Assembly (NCBI GenBank): GCA_036365455.1
Contig: JAWQUS010000032.1
Coordinates: forward strand, 18,422,001-18,486,000
DNA from: Macrosoma leucophasiata
Taxonomy: Eukaryota; Arthropoda; Insecta; Lepidoptera; Hedylidae
DNA length: 64,000 nt
Direction of reading: 5' to 3'
The notes beneath the pieces are model-generated. The model made no database searches, was not told the origin of the DNA, and saw only the letters and a program-made list of their open reading frames with translations. Shown piece after piece: positions 50,872-60,502 of this stretch; positions within the stretch are counted from its first letter, which is position 1, and every line of letters starts with the position of its first letter. Position numbers and translations under genes: made by a program.

Positions 50872-51158
50872 TTTTTTTATGTAATGGAAGTGGCAAACAT
50901 GCATGCAGTTCACATTGATGTTAAGTGATGACTGCATCCTATACACACTTACACAAAGACGAAGGTTAAAATGCAGATGCGTTACCACTCCTGAGGCATA
51001 ATGTGTTATGCCTCGGTGCCGGAAATTACAGGGTCGTACATTACCACCTGACCGGAACACGATAGTGCTGAACACTGCCATTTAGCAGCAAGTATGTTAC
51101 GTAATGCGGTGGTGCCTACGCCTGCGAGCTTCGTCACTGGAGCTCTACCGCCAGTAAA
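50872..51158 (-). repeat. Family A copy, full length
   Basis: TTTTTTTTATGTAATGGAAG to CACTGGAGCTCTACCGCCAG. Head faces the next copy 60 bp away. Confidence 0.9.
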
Positions 51159-51219
51159 GTGCTAAACGCTAAACGAGATGCAAATTACATTGATATCATC
51201 TTTGGCGCGAAGGTTTCTG

Positions 51220-51500
51220 CTAGTGGTAGAGTTCCTGTGTAAGAACACAAGGGCGTAGGCATCACCACATTACCTAATCTACGAGTATCTGCCAAATGGT
51301 AGTGTTCAGCACTATCGCGTTCCGGTTAGATGGTAATGTATGGCCCCGTAATAACTATCATAGAGACATAACAACTAAGGTTTCAGATGTGGCAACGCAG
51401 CCGCATTTTGACCTCTGGTTTTTGTGTAGAAGTCTATAGGCTTCTGTCATCACTTAACATTAAGGTGAACTGTATGACGTTCACCACTATCGTTGCATAG
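51220..51500 (+). repeat. Family A old subfamily copy, full length
   Basis: TAGTGGTAGAGTTCCTGTGT to CACCACTATCGTTGCATAG. Confidence 0.85.
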
Positions 51501-51651
51501 AAAAGGAAAGGTACTTGCAGAGCTCTGAGCTAGTTAACATTTTTCAGGCCTGCATTATTGAGCCCCATGAAATTACGCCCACAAACGAATTATTCTAATG
51601 AATGCTACAAACAACTTTGAAAGGAAACACGATGTAAGCGTGTACATAGTT

Positions 51652-51840
51652 CCGGTTGTGTGATACAATGTTGCGTTGTCATTAAAAGTTTCAACCGTTT
51701 CTTGTTGCGAAGTTTGTTGATGGAAGATTTGTTGTTACTCAGTTCATAAATCATTGTCTCGCTGTCGAGATGACACTAGATAATGTTGTGATGCTAATAT
51801 TTAGGCATCACTTTATTATGCACATTACTAATTAATAAAA
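51652..51840 (+). repeat. Tandem duplication, unit 1
   Basis: TGATACAATGTTGCGTTGTC, TTGATGGAAGATTTGTTGTT, GAGATGACACTAGATAATGT; repeated 278 bp downstream with few differences. Confidence 0.88.
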
Positions 51841-51929
51841 AGATAGAAGTAGTATTTTTTTTTATTTTTTGATTACATAAGAGTCTTAACTTAATAATTT
51901 TCTTAATAATTAAGCAATAGCTGTTAGTT

Positions 51930-52118
51930 TCGGTTATGTGATACAATGTTGCGTTGTCATTAAAAGTTTCAACCGTTTCTTGTTGCGAAGTTTGTTGATG
52001 GAAGATTTGTTGTTACTCAGTTCATAAATCATTGGCGCGCTGTCGAGATGACACTAGACAATATTATGATGCTAAGACTTGGCATCACTTTGTTATGCAG
52101 ATTACTAAGTAGTAAGAT
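51930..52118 (+). repeat. Tandem duplication, unit 2
   Basis: Same sequence as 51652-51840 with scattered substitutions; the 90-bp spacer between units is AT-rich. Confidence 0.88.
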
Positions 52119-52127
52119 TTACTTACT

Positions 52128-52275
52128 CCTTACATGTGGGACGTTTGTCGACATTTTGATCAAGTTTTGACCAATACCGGACTATCAGTGTTACGTAGGC
52201 AGCGTGCAGCAGAGACGACGCTCGAAGTCGAAATAAGCCGATTGTCTCTCTTGTACGCTCGTTGTGCACCATTTC
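52128..52275. repeat. Decayed Tc1-type MITE core
   Basis: GTTTTGACCAATACCGGACT and CGAAATAAGCCGATTGTCTC match 60979-61211; both termini lost. Confidence 0.7.
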
Positions 52276-52286
52276 TTGTAACTTGA

Positions 52287-52585
52287 AAAACGTTACTTCA
52301 CTCCTGTAATCCCCGATAGGGTGGGCAGAGGTAAATGCATGCATTCAAGCATACACACAAACACCCACGATTCGCCGGTTACGTTTTTGAACCATGTAAC
52401 AGGTGGCGAGCCTGTTGACATCTCCGGGCGCATTACCAAACTTCGAGGTACTGGGAAACTTCCATAAAATGGAAAATCCCAATGGGTCCAGAGATAAAGG
52501 ACTTTACACCATTATCTCTGATAACCCCCTACCCAGGACCTCAGCGTAGTAGTAGTGGCCTGCTACCACTAGGCTACCGAGGCAG
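52287..52585 (-). repeat. Family B SINE copy, full length
   Basis: GTTACTTCACTCCTGTAATC to GCTACCACTAGGCTACCGAG. Confidence 0.88.
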
Positions 52586-52883
52586 TTTGTTTCCTCGTAT
52601 TTCAGAGTGTACAGCTACCCTAAACTTTCATTGTAAATCTTTTTAATGCGGACCTCTCGAGAATTAGTGAGACTTGTTAAACTTAGAGTCGTTTTGTACT
52701 CCGAAAATAATGAGCAGAGAATTTGCTAAGAAAATTTTATAAAATAGATTCAAAGTTTTTAATTAATTTAAAACGTTTGTATGAATTTAATTCGCGTTTG
52801 CTTTTGCCTGTTAACTATAAAGTTTGAAACAGATCTCACAATTATATCTTGATCTGGTAGATCTGAAATGAAAATATTATAGA

Positions 52884-53112
52884 CTAGCTGTGCTCAAGAC
52901 TTCGTCTGCGTAGATACTAAACAGTAATTTTGTTAAATTCTACGCGGATAAAGTCGCGGGCTCAGCTAGTCTAAATTAAATTCGTGTCTGTAAACCACCT
53001 TCAACTCTGTTCAAAAGTTTTGAAGCAGTGCTTGAAGTAAATTTTCAATTGACCATAACTTCTTATTCCCTTAACTGATTTTGACGTAACAAAGTTTTAA
53101 CAACACTCCTAA
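52884..53112 (-). mobile_element. Helitron-like element with palindromic 3' end
   Basis: Reverse copy of 33262-33492. CTAGCTGTGCTCAAGACTTC and its complement enclose 52884-52970. The outer body reaches GTTTTAACAACACTCCT. Confidence 0.65.
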
Positions 53113-53147
53113 GTAGATGTAATCCACCTGTGAGGCTGCTGGCATGG

Positions 53148-53232
53148 TATTCAAGGGGAGGTGCAGGCTGCAAGAGGGGAAATCAGGCGGGACGTCGAAG
53201 TATCTATTCTATTTGTAGTATTATTGGTACCC
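53148..53232 (+). repeat. Repeat J, copy 2
   Basis: GGGAAATCAGGCGGGACGTC and ATTCTATTTGTAGTATTATT; partner of 9640-9745. Confidence 0.65.
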
Positions 53233-53240
53233 GTTCATTT

Positions 53241-53774
53241 TACGGACAAACGTTTCAAAATTCTTCATTACAAAACCAACGGTGCGCAACGATTTCGTTT
53301 CACATTTCAACTTTTCACAACTACATCACTTCATAAATAATTCACTTGCAATCAGATTATTACAAAACTATTCATTTCATAACTCATCACTTCATAAATT
53401 ATAGAAAAAAATATTCTCAAATTTTACTACATAGTCAGGTTAGGTTGAAGGTGTTCCTTCGACCAAACCTAACGGTGACCATTCGGTGTTAGGTATTTTT
53501 TTTATTTCGCTGACAGTATTAATTATTATTTTGTACACTTCGTAATCAAATATTTGCAAAATAATTATTATACGAATCGATGAGTTGCGAAATGACACAA
53601 CAGCGGAATTATGTATTTGTGGAATTAACAGTGTACAAAACATTGGTTTTGAAATGAAGATGTGCGTACCGATTATATGCAAATGCCATTAACGATATAG
53701 GAGTTTGAATTTAATTTATTTTCTCACGCGATATTTTTTGACAACTTCTAAGATATGCATTTTAACTATAGGTA
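53241..53774. other. No gene; small repeat echoes
   Basis: 53443-53476 has a short inverted pair (GGTTAGGTTGAAGG / CGACCAAACCTAACGG). 53487-53610 resembles 20508-20680. 53728-53768 resembles the foldback arm at 43983. Confidence 0.5.
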
Positions 53775-55131
53775 TGGTGTAATACATTGTATTATTTTAG
53801 ATTATATACATAATGGTTTAGTGATCAATACTCAACTGCTGCAGTATCTAGAGGATCATCAGCTGATCAGTGACCGCCAATATGGATTTCGTCATGGCAG
53901 ATCTGCTGGTGATCTTCTAGTATATCTTACGCACCATTGGTCCCACGCCTTGGACAAGAGTGGGGAGGCATTGGCTGTAAGCCTGGACATTGCTAAGGCC
54001 TTTGACCGGGTCTGGCACAGGGCACTCCTCGCGAAACTTCCATCCTACGGTCTTCCCGAGAGGCTATGCAACTGGACAGCCAGCTTTCTGTCTGAGCGTT
54101 ATATACAAGTCTTAGTTGACGGTCAGCGCTCAGACAGACTACCTATCAACGCTGGTGTGCCGCAAGGCTCTGTGCTATCTCCCACGCTTTTTCTTCTGCA
54201 TATCAATGAAATGTTGGAGCAAAACTCCAATTTTCATTGCTATGCGGATGATAGCACGGGAGATGCACACTATACAAGCCGTGCAAATGCCTCTCGGACA
54301 CTTATCGAAGAAAGCAGGACTAGACTTGTGTCTGAAGTCGAGCACTCTCTGGAGCGGGTCTCAGATTGGGGTCGACTCAATTTAGTGCAGTTCAACCCCT
54401 CGAAGACACAAGTCTGCGCGTTCACCGCTAAAAAAACCCCATTCATTGTAGCACCACAGTTCCAGGGCACTCCGCTTGCCATTGGTAAGAGTATCGGTAT
54501 CCTGGGCGTTGACATATCGAACGAAGTGCAATTCGGGAGTCACATTGAGTGTAAGACCAAGTTGGCATCCAAAAAGTTGGGGGTGCTTAACAAAGCGAGG
54601 CAGTATTTCACATCGGGGCAGCTACTACAGCTTTATAAGGCCCAAGTGCGGCCCCATCTGGAATACTGCTCTCATTTGTGGGCGGGAGCCCCCAAATACC
54701 AGCTTGGTCCACTTGACTCCCTACAAAAACGCGCCGTTCGTATTGTTAACGATCCAGGACTTACCGACAGGCTCGAACATCTGAGCCTGCGCAGAGACAT
54801 TGGGAGTCTGTGCGTGTTGTACCGTCTCTACAATGGTGAGTGCTCTGCGGAACTGTTTGACATGGTGCCACCGTCTCTTTTCCTACACCGTACTACCCGC
54901 CGAAGAGAGAAGTTCCACCCACACCGACTGGACACCTGGCAGTGCTCAACGGTGCGGTTTTCACGTTCGTTCCTGCCCAGAACGTGTAAATTGTGGAACG
55001 AACTTCCCTCTGAGGTGTTCCCTAGGTGCTACAATATGGGGTTCTTCAAAAATGGCGTCAAAAGAGTCCTTCAGGGCTGGCAGCGCGTTGGCAACTCCCC
55101 TGGTGTTGCAAATGTTCATAGGCGACGGTGA
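53755..55131 (+). CDS. LINE N reverse transcriptase, truncated open frame (458 codons)
   Basis: RNA-directed DNA polymerase of a non-LTR retrotransposon. Homology begins near residue 25 (NTQLLQYLEDHQLISDRQYG), so the ATG at 53755 is probably a chance start in flanking DNA. Seen: FRHGRSAGDLL, catalytic motif A LDIAKAFDRVWH (Asp78), the GVPQGSVLSPTLF motif (134-146) and the catalytic YADD box (163-166). The thumb region and the C-terminal CKLWNELPSEVFPR segment follow, ending HRRR-stop. All RT catalytic aspartates visible here are intact and no stop or frameshift interrupts it, unlike every other element in the window. Lacking endonuclease and the RT N-terminus, it is unlikely to support its own mobility. 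Shorter copies at 3551, 13108, 14153 and 45940. Confidence 0.9.
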   Translation: MHFNYRYGVIHCIILDYIHNGLVINTQLLQYLEDHQLISDRQYGFRHGRSAGDLLVYLTHHWSHALDKSGEALAVSLDIAKAFDRVWHRALLAKLPSYGLPERLCNWTASFLSERYIQVLVDGQRSDRLPINAGVPQGSVLSPTLFLLHINEMLEQNSNFHCYADDSTGDAHYTSRANASRTLIEESRTRLVSEVEHSLERVSDWGRLNLVQFNPSKTQVCAFTAKKTPFIVAPQFQGTPLAIGKSIGILGVDISNEVQFGSHIECKTKLASKKLGVLNKARQYFTSGQLLQLYKAQVRPHLEYCSHLWAGAPKYQLGPLDSLQKRAVRIVNDPGLTDRLEHLSLRRDIGSLCVLYRLYNGECSAELFDMVPPSLFLHRTTRRREKFHPHRLDTWQCSTVRFSRSFLPRTCKLWNELPSEVFPRCYNMGFFKNGVKRVLQGWQRVGNSPGVANVHRRR

Positions 55132-55200
55132 CCACTTTCCATCAGGTGGCCCGTTTGCTTGTCTGTCAATCTTCAGACATAAAAAAAAAAAAAAAAAAAA
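53775..55200 (+). mobile_element. LINE N, 5'-truncated, youngest-looking element
   Basis: Non-LTR retrotransposon of the jockey/CR1 type. Endonuclease and the first RT block are missing; the rest of RT, the C-terminus, the short 3' UTR (CATCAGGTGGCCCGTTTGCT, CTTCAGACATAAAA) and a 20-base poly-A (55181-55200) are intact. ATGGTGTAA occurs at 53774-53782 and again at 55200-55208, but the second lies inside a B-SINE body, so this may be a target duplication or chance. Confidence 0.88.
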
Positions 55201-55402
55201 TGGTGTAAAATCCCTTGTCTATTGGGATTTCTTCATTTTCTGGAAGTTTCCCAGTACCTTGGCGTCTGGTAATTTCCCCGAAGATGTCAACAGGCTCGCC
55301 ATCTGTGACATGGGTCAGAACATAACGAGGGTGTTTGCATATATGCTTGAATGCATGTATTTACTTCTGCCAACCCCTTCGAGATATTTCAAGCTTAAAG
55401 TA
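55201..55402 (+). repeat. Family B SINE body following the LINE poly-A
   Basis: TGGTGTAAAATCCCTTGTCT to AACCCCTTCGAGATATTTCA. The head is missing, consistent with LINE N having landed in this SINE and later rearrangement. Confidence 0.82.
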
Positions 55403-55439
55403 ACAAAACCACGTAACATAATTTCATATATCAATACTA

Positions 55440-55661
55440 GCAATCTAGTAACCTATAATTTCGAAATAACTTATTAATATCGCTCCGGTGATGGCCGCAA
55501 GCAAACTACATAAGTTTGATCCTTGTTTAAACTAGGTCTTGAGTCCCAGTTTGTTGCGGATTATCATTACAGCCGCCCAGTGAGCCCGGGGCCTACAGAT
55601 TAGATCATTACTTGGAAACTTATACCGTGAACTGTGTACGCCGGCGAATAATTAAGAAAAC
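55440..55661. other. No gene called
   Basis: An open stretch after TTATCATTACAG (55572) is exon-like but has no donor in a usable phase. Confidence 0.35.
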
Positions 55662-55865
55662 ATATATACGAATACACTCACAGGCCCACACTAGGTATAA
55701 ACCTGTGTCGTGGGTGCCGTTGTACACACACAACACCATACACAAACACCCAGACCCGAAACAAACATCTGTAGGCCATACAAATATTTGTCCCGGTGCG
55801 GGGATGGAACCCGTGACCCTTCAAATCGAGCGGTTTTCACACACAACTGGACTAACCGGGTTGAC
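55662..55865 (-). repeat. Family H SINE
   Basis: CGAATACACTCACAGGCCCA to GACTAACCGGGTTGAC; full length on minus. Confidence 0.87.
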
Positions 55866-55946
55866 AAGAATAAAAATAAGATGCTAATTTCTATTAAATT
55901 CTACTAATTTTTATTCTAATTTCTATATTGATTTATATTATTTTAA

Positions 55947-56076
55947 TGGCAACAGGTTCGCCACCTGTTACAAGGGCCAAAACGTAACAGGCGAGTCGAG
56001 TGTTTGCATGCATGCTTGAATGCATGCATTTTACCTCTGCCTACCCCTTCGGGGATTACAGGCGTGAAGTTACGTT
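55947..56076 (+). repeat. Family B SINE 3' half
   Basis: GGCAACAGGTTCGCCACCTG to GGCGTGAAGTTACGTTTT. Confidence 0.85.
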
Positions 56077-56576
56077 TTGCTAATTTCTAGCAGCCATCGA
56101 TTGAAAAAAAAAGTAATTTCGAAATACCTGCAGAACCGTTACGTCGACGAGTGCTTAACAAGAGGCAACATCACAAAAATACTTCAAACGATCTCGAAAG
56201 TTCTAAATAAATAATGTAAAAGTTTGCACAACTTCCCCTTGTGATATTTACGCAAGGAATCCATAAACATTTGGGATTTCTTTCAAATGTCATCGGATGT
56301 TTAATTAATATCTCCATATTTGAATATGTAGATTTGAGATTTTTCAGCGATTTTTTTCTAACTTGTCTTGTTTGAACCAACAAATACTTACAAGAGTGTA
56401 ATTAATTTTTTTTTTAATTATAAAAAATTGCTTATTATATTATCATTTTTGTCAACAGTGGCGAAACAACTAATTTGTATTTTAATTTCTGCTCTAAGTA
56501 GATGATTATAGGCTGCAGTATTTACTTACTATGGTTTGGCCATCATCATGCTGCATAATACATACTTTAAAAATAA
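56077..56576. other. No gene recognised
   Basis: A faint A-family tail fragment near 56500 (GATGATTATAGGCTGCAGTA); otherwise unique. Confidence 0.45.
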
Positions 56577-56868
56577 GGTTTTTTTTTTATGTGATAAAAG
56601 TGGCAAACAAGCATACAGTTCACATTGATGTTAAGTGATGACTGAAGCCTATAGATACCCACACAATGACCAGAGGTCAAAATGCAGATGCGTTACCACT
56701 CCTGAGGCCTAATGTGTTATCCCTCTGTGTCGGAAATTACAGAGCCGTACATTACCACCTGACCGGAACACGATAGTGCTGAACACTACCATTTAGCGGC
56801 AAGTATATTAGGTAATGCGGTGGTGCCTACGCCCGCGAGCTCCGTCACTAGAGCTCTACCACCAGTAA
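56577..56868 (-). repeat. Family A copy, full length
   Basis: TTTTTTTTTTTATGTGATAA to CTAGAGCTCTACCACCAGTA. Confidence 0.9.
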
Positions 56869-56937
56869 AAACCGTTTTAAAGCAAAGCTAATACAGGCAA
56901 AATTTAACAATCTTGACCACCGATTTTTGTTAAGATG

Positions 56938-56995
56938 TATATAATCCACAGTATTCACTTACCATCAAAGTGAACTGCATGTTTGTTATAAAACA
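56938..56995 (+). repeat. Family A tail fragment
   Basis: CACTTACCATCAAAGTGAAC and TGCATGTTTGTTATAAAAC. Confidence 0.6.
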
Positions 56996-57094
56996 AATTC
57001 TTCAAGGAAATGTTTCAAATAAATAAATACAATTAATATCTGCAAATAAGAAACTATTGTATTTATTAATAACCATTATTATTATTATATAAAA

Positions 57095-57287
57095 CTAGCT
57101 GTCCCGGCAAACTTCGTATCGCCCTAGAAAATTAAAAAAAAAATGTCCAAAAATGTTATGAAAAATAGATGTTAGCCGATTCTCAGACCTACTGAATATG
57201 CATGCAAAATTTGGTTAAAATCGGTTTAGCCGTTTCGGAGGAGTACGAAGACAAACATTGTGACACGAGAATTTTATATATAAGATA
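57095..57287 (-). mobile_element. Helitron-like element
   Basis: CTAGCTGTCCCGGCAAACTT to CACGAGAATTTTATATATAA; same family as 37840-38031. Confidence 0.72.
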
Positions 57288-57336
57288 TAACTATGGTTGT
57301 TAAGTTCGCTTAGGCACTTAACTTAAATAGCCTAAT

Positions 57337-57470
57337 GGCCAAATACTCAAACGTCACTCAATTTTAAGCAACCCTTAAATGTGCGCTATCATTATCGTTT
57401 GAACGTGTTTTGTAAAGACAGAAGACTTTTAAGTCCCACTTAGATTTCAGTGACGTTTGAGTATTTGGCC
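57337..57470. mobile_element. MITE with 22-bp perfect TIRs
   Basis: GGCCAAATACTCAAACGTCA at each end, inverted (57337-57358 and 57449-57470). 134 bp. Immediately followed by a B SINE. Partial copy at 27505. Confidence 0.88.
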
Positions 57471-57771
57471 GTCAGTAGTCTAGTGGTAGCAGGCCTCTAC
57501 TACTACGCTGGGGTCCTGGGTTCGACTGCCGGGACGGGGATTATTAGACAAAACGGTGTGCAATTCTTTATCTCTGAATCAATTGGGATTTTGCCATTTT
57601 CTGGAAGTTTTCCAATACCTCGGAGTTTGGTAATGTGACCCGAGATGTCGACAGGCTCGCCACCTGTTGCATGGGCCAAAACGTCACCCGGGAATCGTGG
57701 GTGTTTGCATATAGGCTTGAATGCATGCATTTACCTCTGCCTACACCTTCGGGGATTACAGGCGTGAAATT
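57471..57771 (+). repeat. Family B SINE, full length (reference copy)
   Basis: Head CAGTAGTCTAGTGGTAGCAG (A box) and GGGTTCGACTGCCGGG (B box), body TTTTCTGGAAGTTTTCCAAT, GGCTCGCCACCTGTTGCATG, GGGAATCGTGGGTGTTTGCA, 3' end TTCGGGGATTACAGGCGTGA. tRNA-derived SINE transcribed by RNA polymerase III. About 13 copies or pieces here. Confidence 0.9.
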
Positions 57772-57930
57772 ACGTTTACGTTACGTACTACGAAAGTGAT
57801 TTAAGCGCTACGAACCGCTACGAAATTGCTACGAGCTTTTATCAATCTGTCTAAGAAACTTACAAATTCATTATTTTGTGTAAAATTTCTCACCGACCCT
57901 AGATTATTATCTTATGAATTTATTATAGAC

Positions 57931-58070
57931 TAGCGACCCTCTCCGGTGTTGCACGGTTATTATGTATTGTTTATTTCTGCGGTATTTTGCGGTGAATTTA
58001 TATGAAAAATATACCAGTTTTTAAGGTACACCTTTATCAATAAACCGCTTCTAAATGCCTGCCTAGCGGT
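57931..58070 (-). mobile_element. Helitron-like 3' end, diverged
   Basis: CTAGCGACCCTCTCCGGTGT; weak body. Confidence 0.4.
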
Positions 58071-58227
58071 AGAACTGCAGAGTCAGAGTCAGGCAACTTT
58101 TTAAATAGAATGAAAGCTCTAATCTTATGCTCACGCTCATGCATTGACGTAGAATTACACCATAACTAATTAGTGCTCCCATTGAAGTCCATGAGATGTT
58201 GACAATATATTTTTTTTTTGTCCGCAG

Positions 58228-58311
58228 ACACTCGGCAGTGGACGTGGTCAGCGTCAGCGAGACCAGCAGAGAAGACATCAACAGACGATGGCAGCAAACT
58301 GATGGAGACAG
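58228..58311 (+). CDS. CaMKK exon, N-terminal regulatory region
   Basis: 84-nt internal exon of the calcium/calmodulin-dependent protein kinase kinase gene. Acceptor: a T-rich tract then TCCGCAG; donor GACAG|GTCATT. It starts by completing a split codon, then reads HSAVDVVSVSETSREDINRR and WQQTDGD, and leaves AG, which joins the G of 60312 to give Arg. This phase match with an independently recognised kinase exon 2 kb downstream is the main evidence. The residues lie N-terminal to the kinase domain, a Ser/Thr-rich region that varies widely in CaMKKs, so this exon alone would not identify the gene. Confidence 0.72.
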
Positions 58312-58499
58312 GTCATTTTTCAATAATAAATTTGAAAAAATCTTTATATCTGTAACATTGTGGTACAAAGTATTAACAGTTCTTGGAACTTTCTTTTAAA
58401 GTTCCGCTCTTCCATAATATTAATACTAAAGTAATTATTTTATGTTCCTTGTCCTATTCCCGACCCTGGCACGACCCGCGTGGTCGTTATCCCACTTTT

Positions 58500-58610
58500 T
58501 ATGCATTGATGTTAAGTGATGACTGCAGCCTATAGACACCCACACAAAGACCAGAAGTCAAAATGCAGATGATTTGGCACCCCTGAGACCCTAGTTGTTA
58601 TGACTCTCAA
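58500..58610 (-). repeat. Family A fragment, old subfamily
   Basis: CATTGATGTTAAGTGATGAC to AGACCCTAGTTGTTATGACT. Confidence 0.78.
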
Positions 58611-58652
58611 AATTTTTTTAATAAAGGTTTCGTCGTAAACCTTTATATCCTA

Positions 58653-58835
58653 CTAGCTGTTGTTCGCGGCTCCACCCGCGTGTAGTTCGCTTTTCGCGTG
58701 ACCTGTGAACACTCATAAAATCATCCCATGGCATGCCACAGGAACATTTTTTCGGGATAAAAACTATGTGTGAAGGAGTAACAAACAAACAAACATACAA
58801 ACTTTCGCATTTGTAATGTTTATACGATATACGAT
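58653..58835 (-). mobile_element. Helitron-like element
   Basis: CTAGCTGTTGTTCGCGGCTC, CCACCCGCG, body GGATAAAAACTATGTGTGAA and (CAAA)n. Confidence 0.65.
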
Positions 58836-59141
58836 GTTAATCAGTTATTTATATTGTTCAAATGTTGCTTCAAAGAAAGGTGTCAAATAAAAAAAAGATG
58901 AGAAAGAATAAAGTAATAGGTAGGCGTCCGATAAGACACACGAAAGCACGTCCACTAATTACTAAAACGACTCCCGCAATGGTTTCATTCATCTCGGGTA
59001 ATTCAATCAGGAGGCATTGTGCGGCCTCTAATCTCCTTGCATCTCGCTTTCGGTGATTATCGCATAAATATAATGCCGACTTTCATTTAGAGAACGTTTT
59101 AGGATGTTTTTGCGAGCTTCACTCATTGTAGAATTTAGATG
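58836..59141. other. Intronic, nothing recognised
   Basis: A 64-codon + frame at 58862 is basic but has no splice or start support. Confidence 0.4.
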
Positions 59142-59510
59142 TAATGTATCTTCACGCCAGGTCCCTAACGGGGTAGGCAGAGAGTGTAGAGCGCCAGATA
59201 TACGGGCCTGTAATATCCGGCACAGAGGCATGACACCTTAGGCAGCAGGAGTGGTAACGCATCTGCATGTTGACCTCGGTCTTTGTGTGGGTGTATATAG
59301 GCTGCAGTCATCACTTAACATCAATGTGAACTGCATGCTTGTTTGCCTCTTCCATTACATAAAAAAAAAAGATATCCCGGTCCTGACATACCTCTCGTGC
59401 CTCGTCTACCTTCATCATTCTCTTCATACATGCACGCCATTTCCTAAGACTTTTGACCCCACCATCAGACAGAACTCGACCTATTTGGTCAGTCTTAGTC
59501 ATTGAAAGAA
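59142..59510 (-). mobile_element. LINE E C-terminus interrupted by family A
   Basis: 59142-59206 (TCTTCACGCCAGGTCCCTAA ... GCGCCAGATAT) continues at 59374 (AGATATCCCGGTCCTGACAT). Before interruption it matches the E end exactly in order. Confidence 0.85.
59207..59373 (+). repeat. Family A insertion in LINE E, 5'-truncated, AGATAT duplication
   Basis: Starts mid-element (ACGGGCCTGTAATATCCGGC), ends TTCCATTACATAAAAAAAAA, and is bordered by AGATAT on both sides (59201-59206 and 59374-59379). Shows that A inserts by target-primed reverse transcription with 5' truncation. Confidence 0.88.
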
Positions 59511-59549
59511 TGCGATCCAGAAGTCTGTCAGTTAGTCTTGACTAGTGAT

Positions 59550-60275
59550 TGGTATTCCCATCCCGAGTCACCGATCCCACAAGATCGCAATAGTATATCG
59601 AACCCACCTCAAGTGGCCTCACGCCGTTCAGTAGGTCGTTATGTCTAGGCGGTCATAACCCACCAACCTTCCCATGGCCCCACCAACCATCCTGGTTATA
59701 TGCGCGCACGAACTGCCCCTCGCTTTTGGCGTGTACACATATGATCTTGACTCCCTACAAGTTCTTAACCTTCTTTTGAAGACCCAGTTAGTCCAGCGGT
59801 GTGAAATTACCGTTTGATTCGAAGGGTCGCGAGTTCGATCCCCGCACCGGGTCAAATATTTGTATGGCCTACAGATATTTGTTTCGGGTCTGGGTGTTTG
59901 TGTATGTGTTGTATGTGTACAACGGCACCCACGACACAGGTTTATACCTGTGGGCTGTGAGTGTAAGCGTATTTTATTTATTTTATTTTTATTTTATTCT
60001 TTGTTTATTTCGTCCCTATACGCCACTCTCCTCTTTTGAGGCACGACGTACACAGATACGCCTTCGGCTCCTTCCTCCGGTCGTTCTGTGTCTATGCTAC
60101 TGTCTACGTGTTATTCCTTCTTTCTTCTACTTCAGTCCTTCGTTCGTCGGCTTTCACGTTCTAACCCGCTCCTGATTTTATGCCACCGATCCCCGAACCG
60201 CCTGAAGTTCGCCTCTGTCGCCACAAGCTCGCAATAGTAGATCGGGCCCACTTCAAGACATATCCAGGCGGTCAG
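59550..60275 (+). repeat. Diverged direct repeats about 640 bp apart (LTR-like?)
   Basis: ATCGCAATAGTATATCGAAC, CCACCTCAAG near 59585 and CTCGCAATAGTAGATCGGGC, CCACTTCAAG near 60226. The H SINE lies between. Could be LTR remnants or a duplication. Confidence 0.4.
59781..59985 (+). repeat. Family H SINE
   Basis: GACCCAGTTAGTCCAGCGGT, GAGTTCGATCCCCGCACCGG, GAGTGTAAGCGTATTTTATT. Confidence 0.88.
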
Positions 60276-60311
60276 TCTGAAAGCTCAACCTAATATTACA
60301 TTTTCCCTCAG

Positions 60312-60498
60312 GCTCTCCACGTACCCGAACGGGGATCGGTCAGCGCTGCTGCGCTCGCACGCGGCGAAGTCGGCGGAGTGCAGTCAAGGTTCGCCGCGCG
60401 CCCACCGCCTGCCGCGCGAGTCACGCCGCGTGTCACTCGCCCAAGCCGCCGGATACGTGCAGCTTAACCAGTATAGATTATTGGAACCTATTGGACAG
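60312..60498 (+). CDS. CaMKK exon, linker and start of the kinase domain
   Basis: 187-nt exon; acceptor TTTTCCCTCAG, donor GGACAG|GTGTGT, exit phase 0. After the split Arg codon it encodes 62 residues beginning LSTYPNGDRSALLRSH and ending VSLAQAAGYVQLNQYRLLEP then IGQ. The VQLNQY segment followed by a hydrophobic strand and IG(K/Q) is the signature entry into the CaMKK kinase domain; the next exon should supply the GxGxxG ATP loop. CaMKK phosphorylates the activation loops of CaMKI, CaMKIV and AMPK in response to Ca2+/calmodulin. RRVS at residues 38-41 fits a basophilic kinase site. The first two thirds are GC-rich, in sharp contrast to the surroundings, as expected for coding DNA. The remaining exons lie beyond the window. 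Confidence 0.87.
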
Positions 60499-60502
60499 GT
60501 GT

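Larger units (their letters stand above)
58312..60311 (+). other. CaMKK intron holding A, G, E and H elements
   Basis: 2.0-kb intron between the two phase-matched exons. It contains an A piece (58500), a Helitron-like element (58653), a LINE E with A inside (59142-59510) and an H SINE (59781). Confidence 0.75.

Noticed and set aside
53774..55208. ATGGTGTAA as a firm target duplication of LINE N
   Set aside because: The right copy is part of the normal B-SINE body (GGTGTAAAATCC), and recognisable LINE homology begins about 45 bp after the left copy, so chance is not excluded.
55583..55650. Exon-like open frame after TTATCATTACAG
   Set aside because: Weak pyrimidine tract and no donor that would give a phase compatible with 46968 or 58228.
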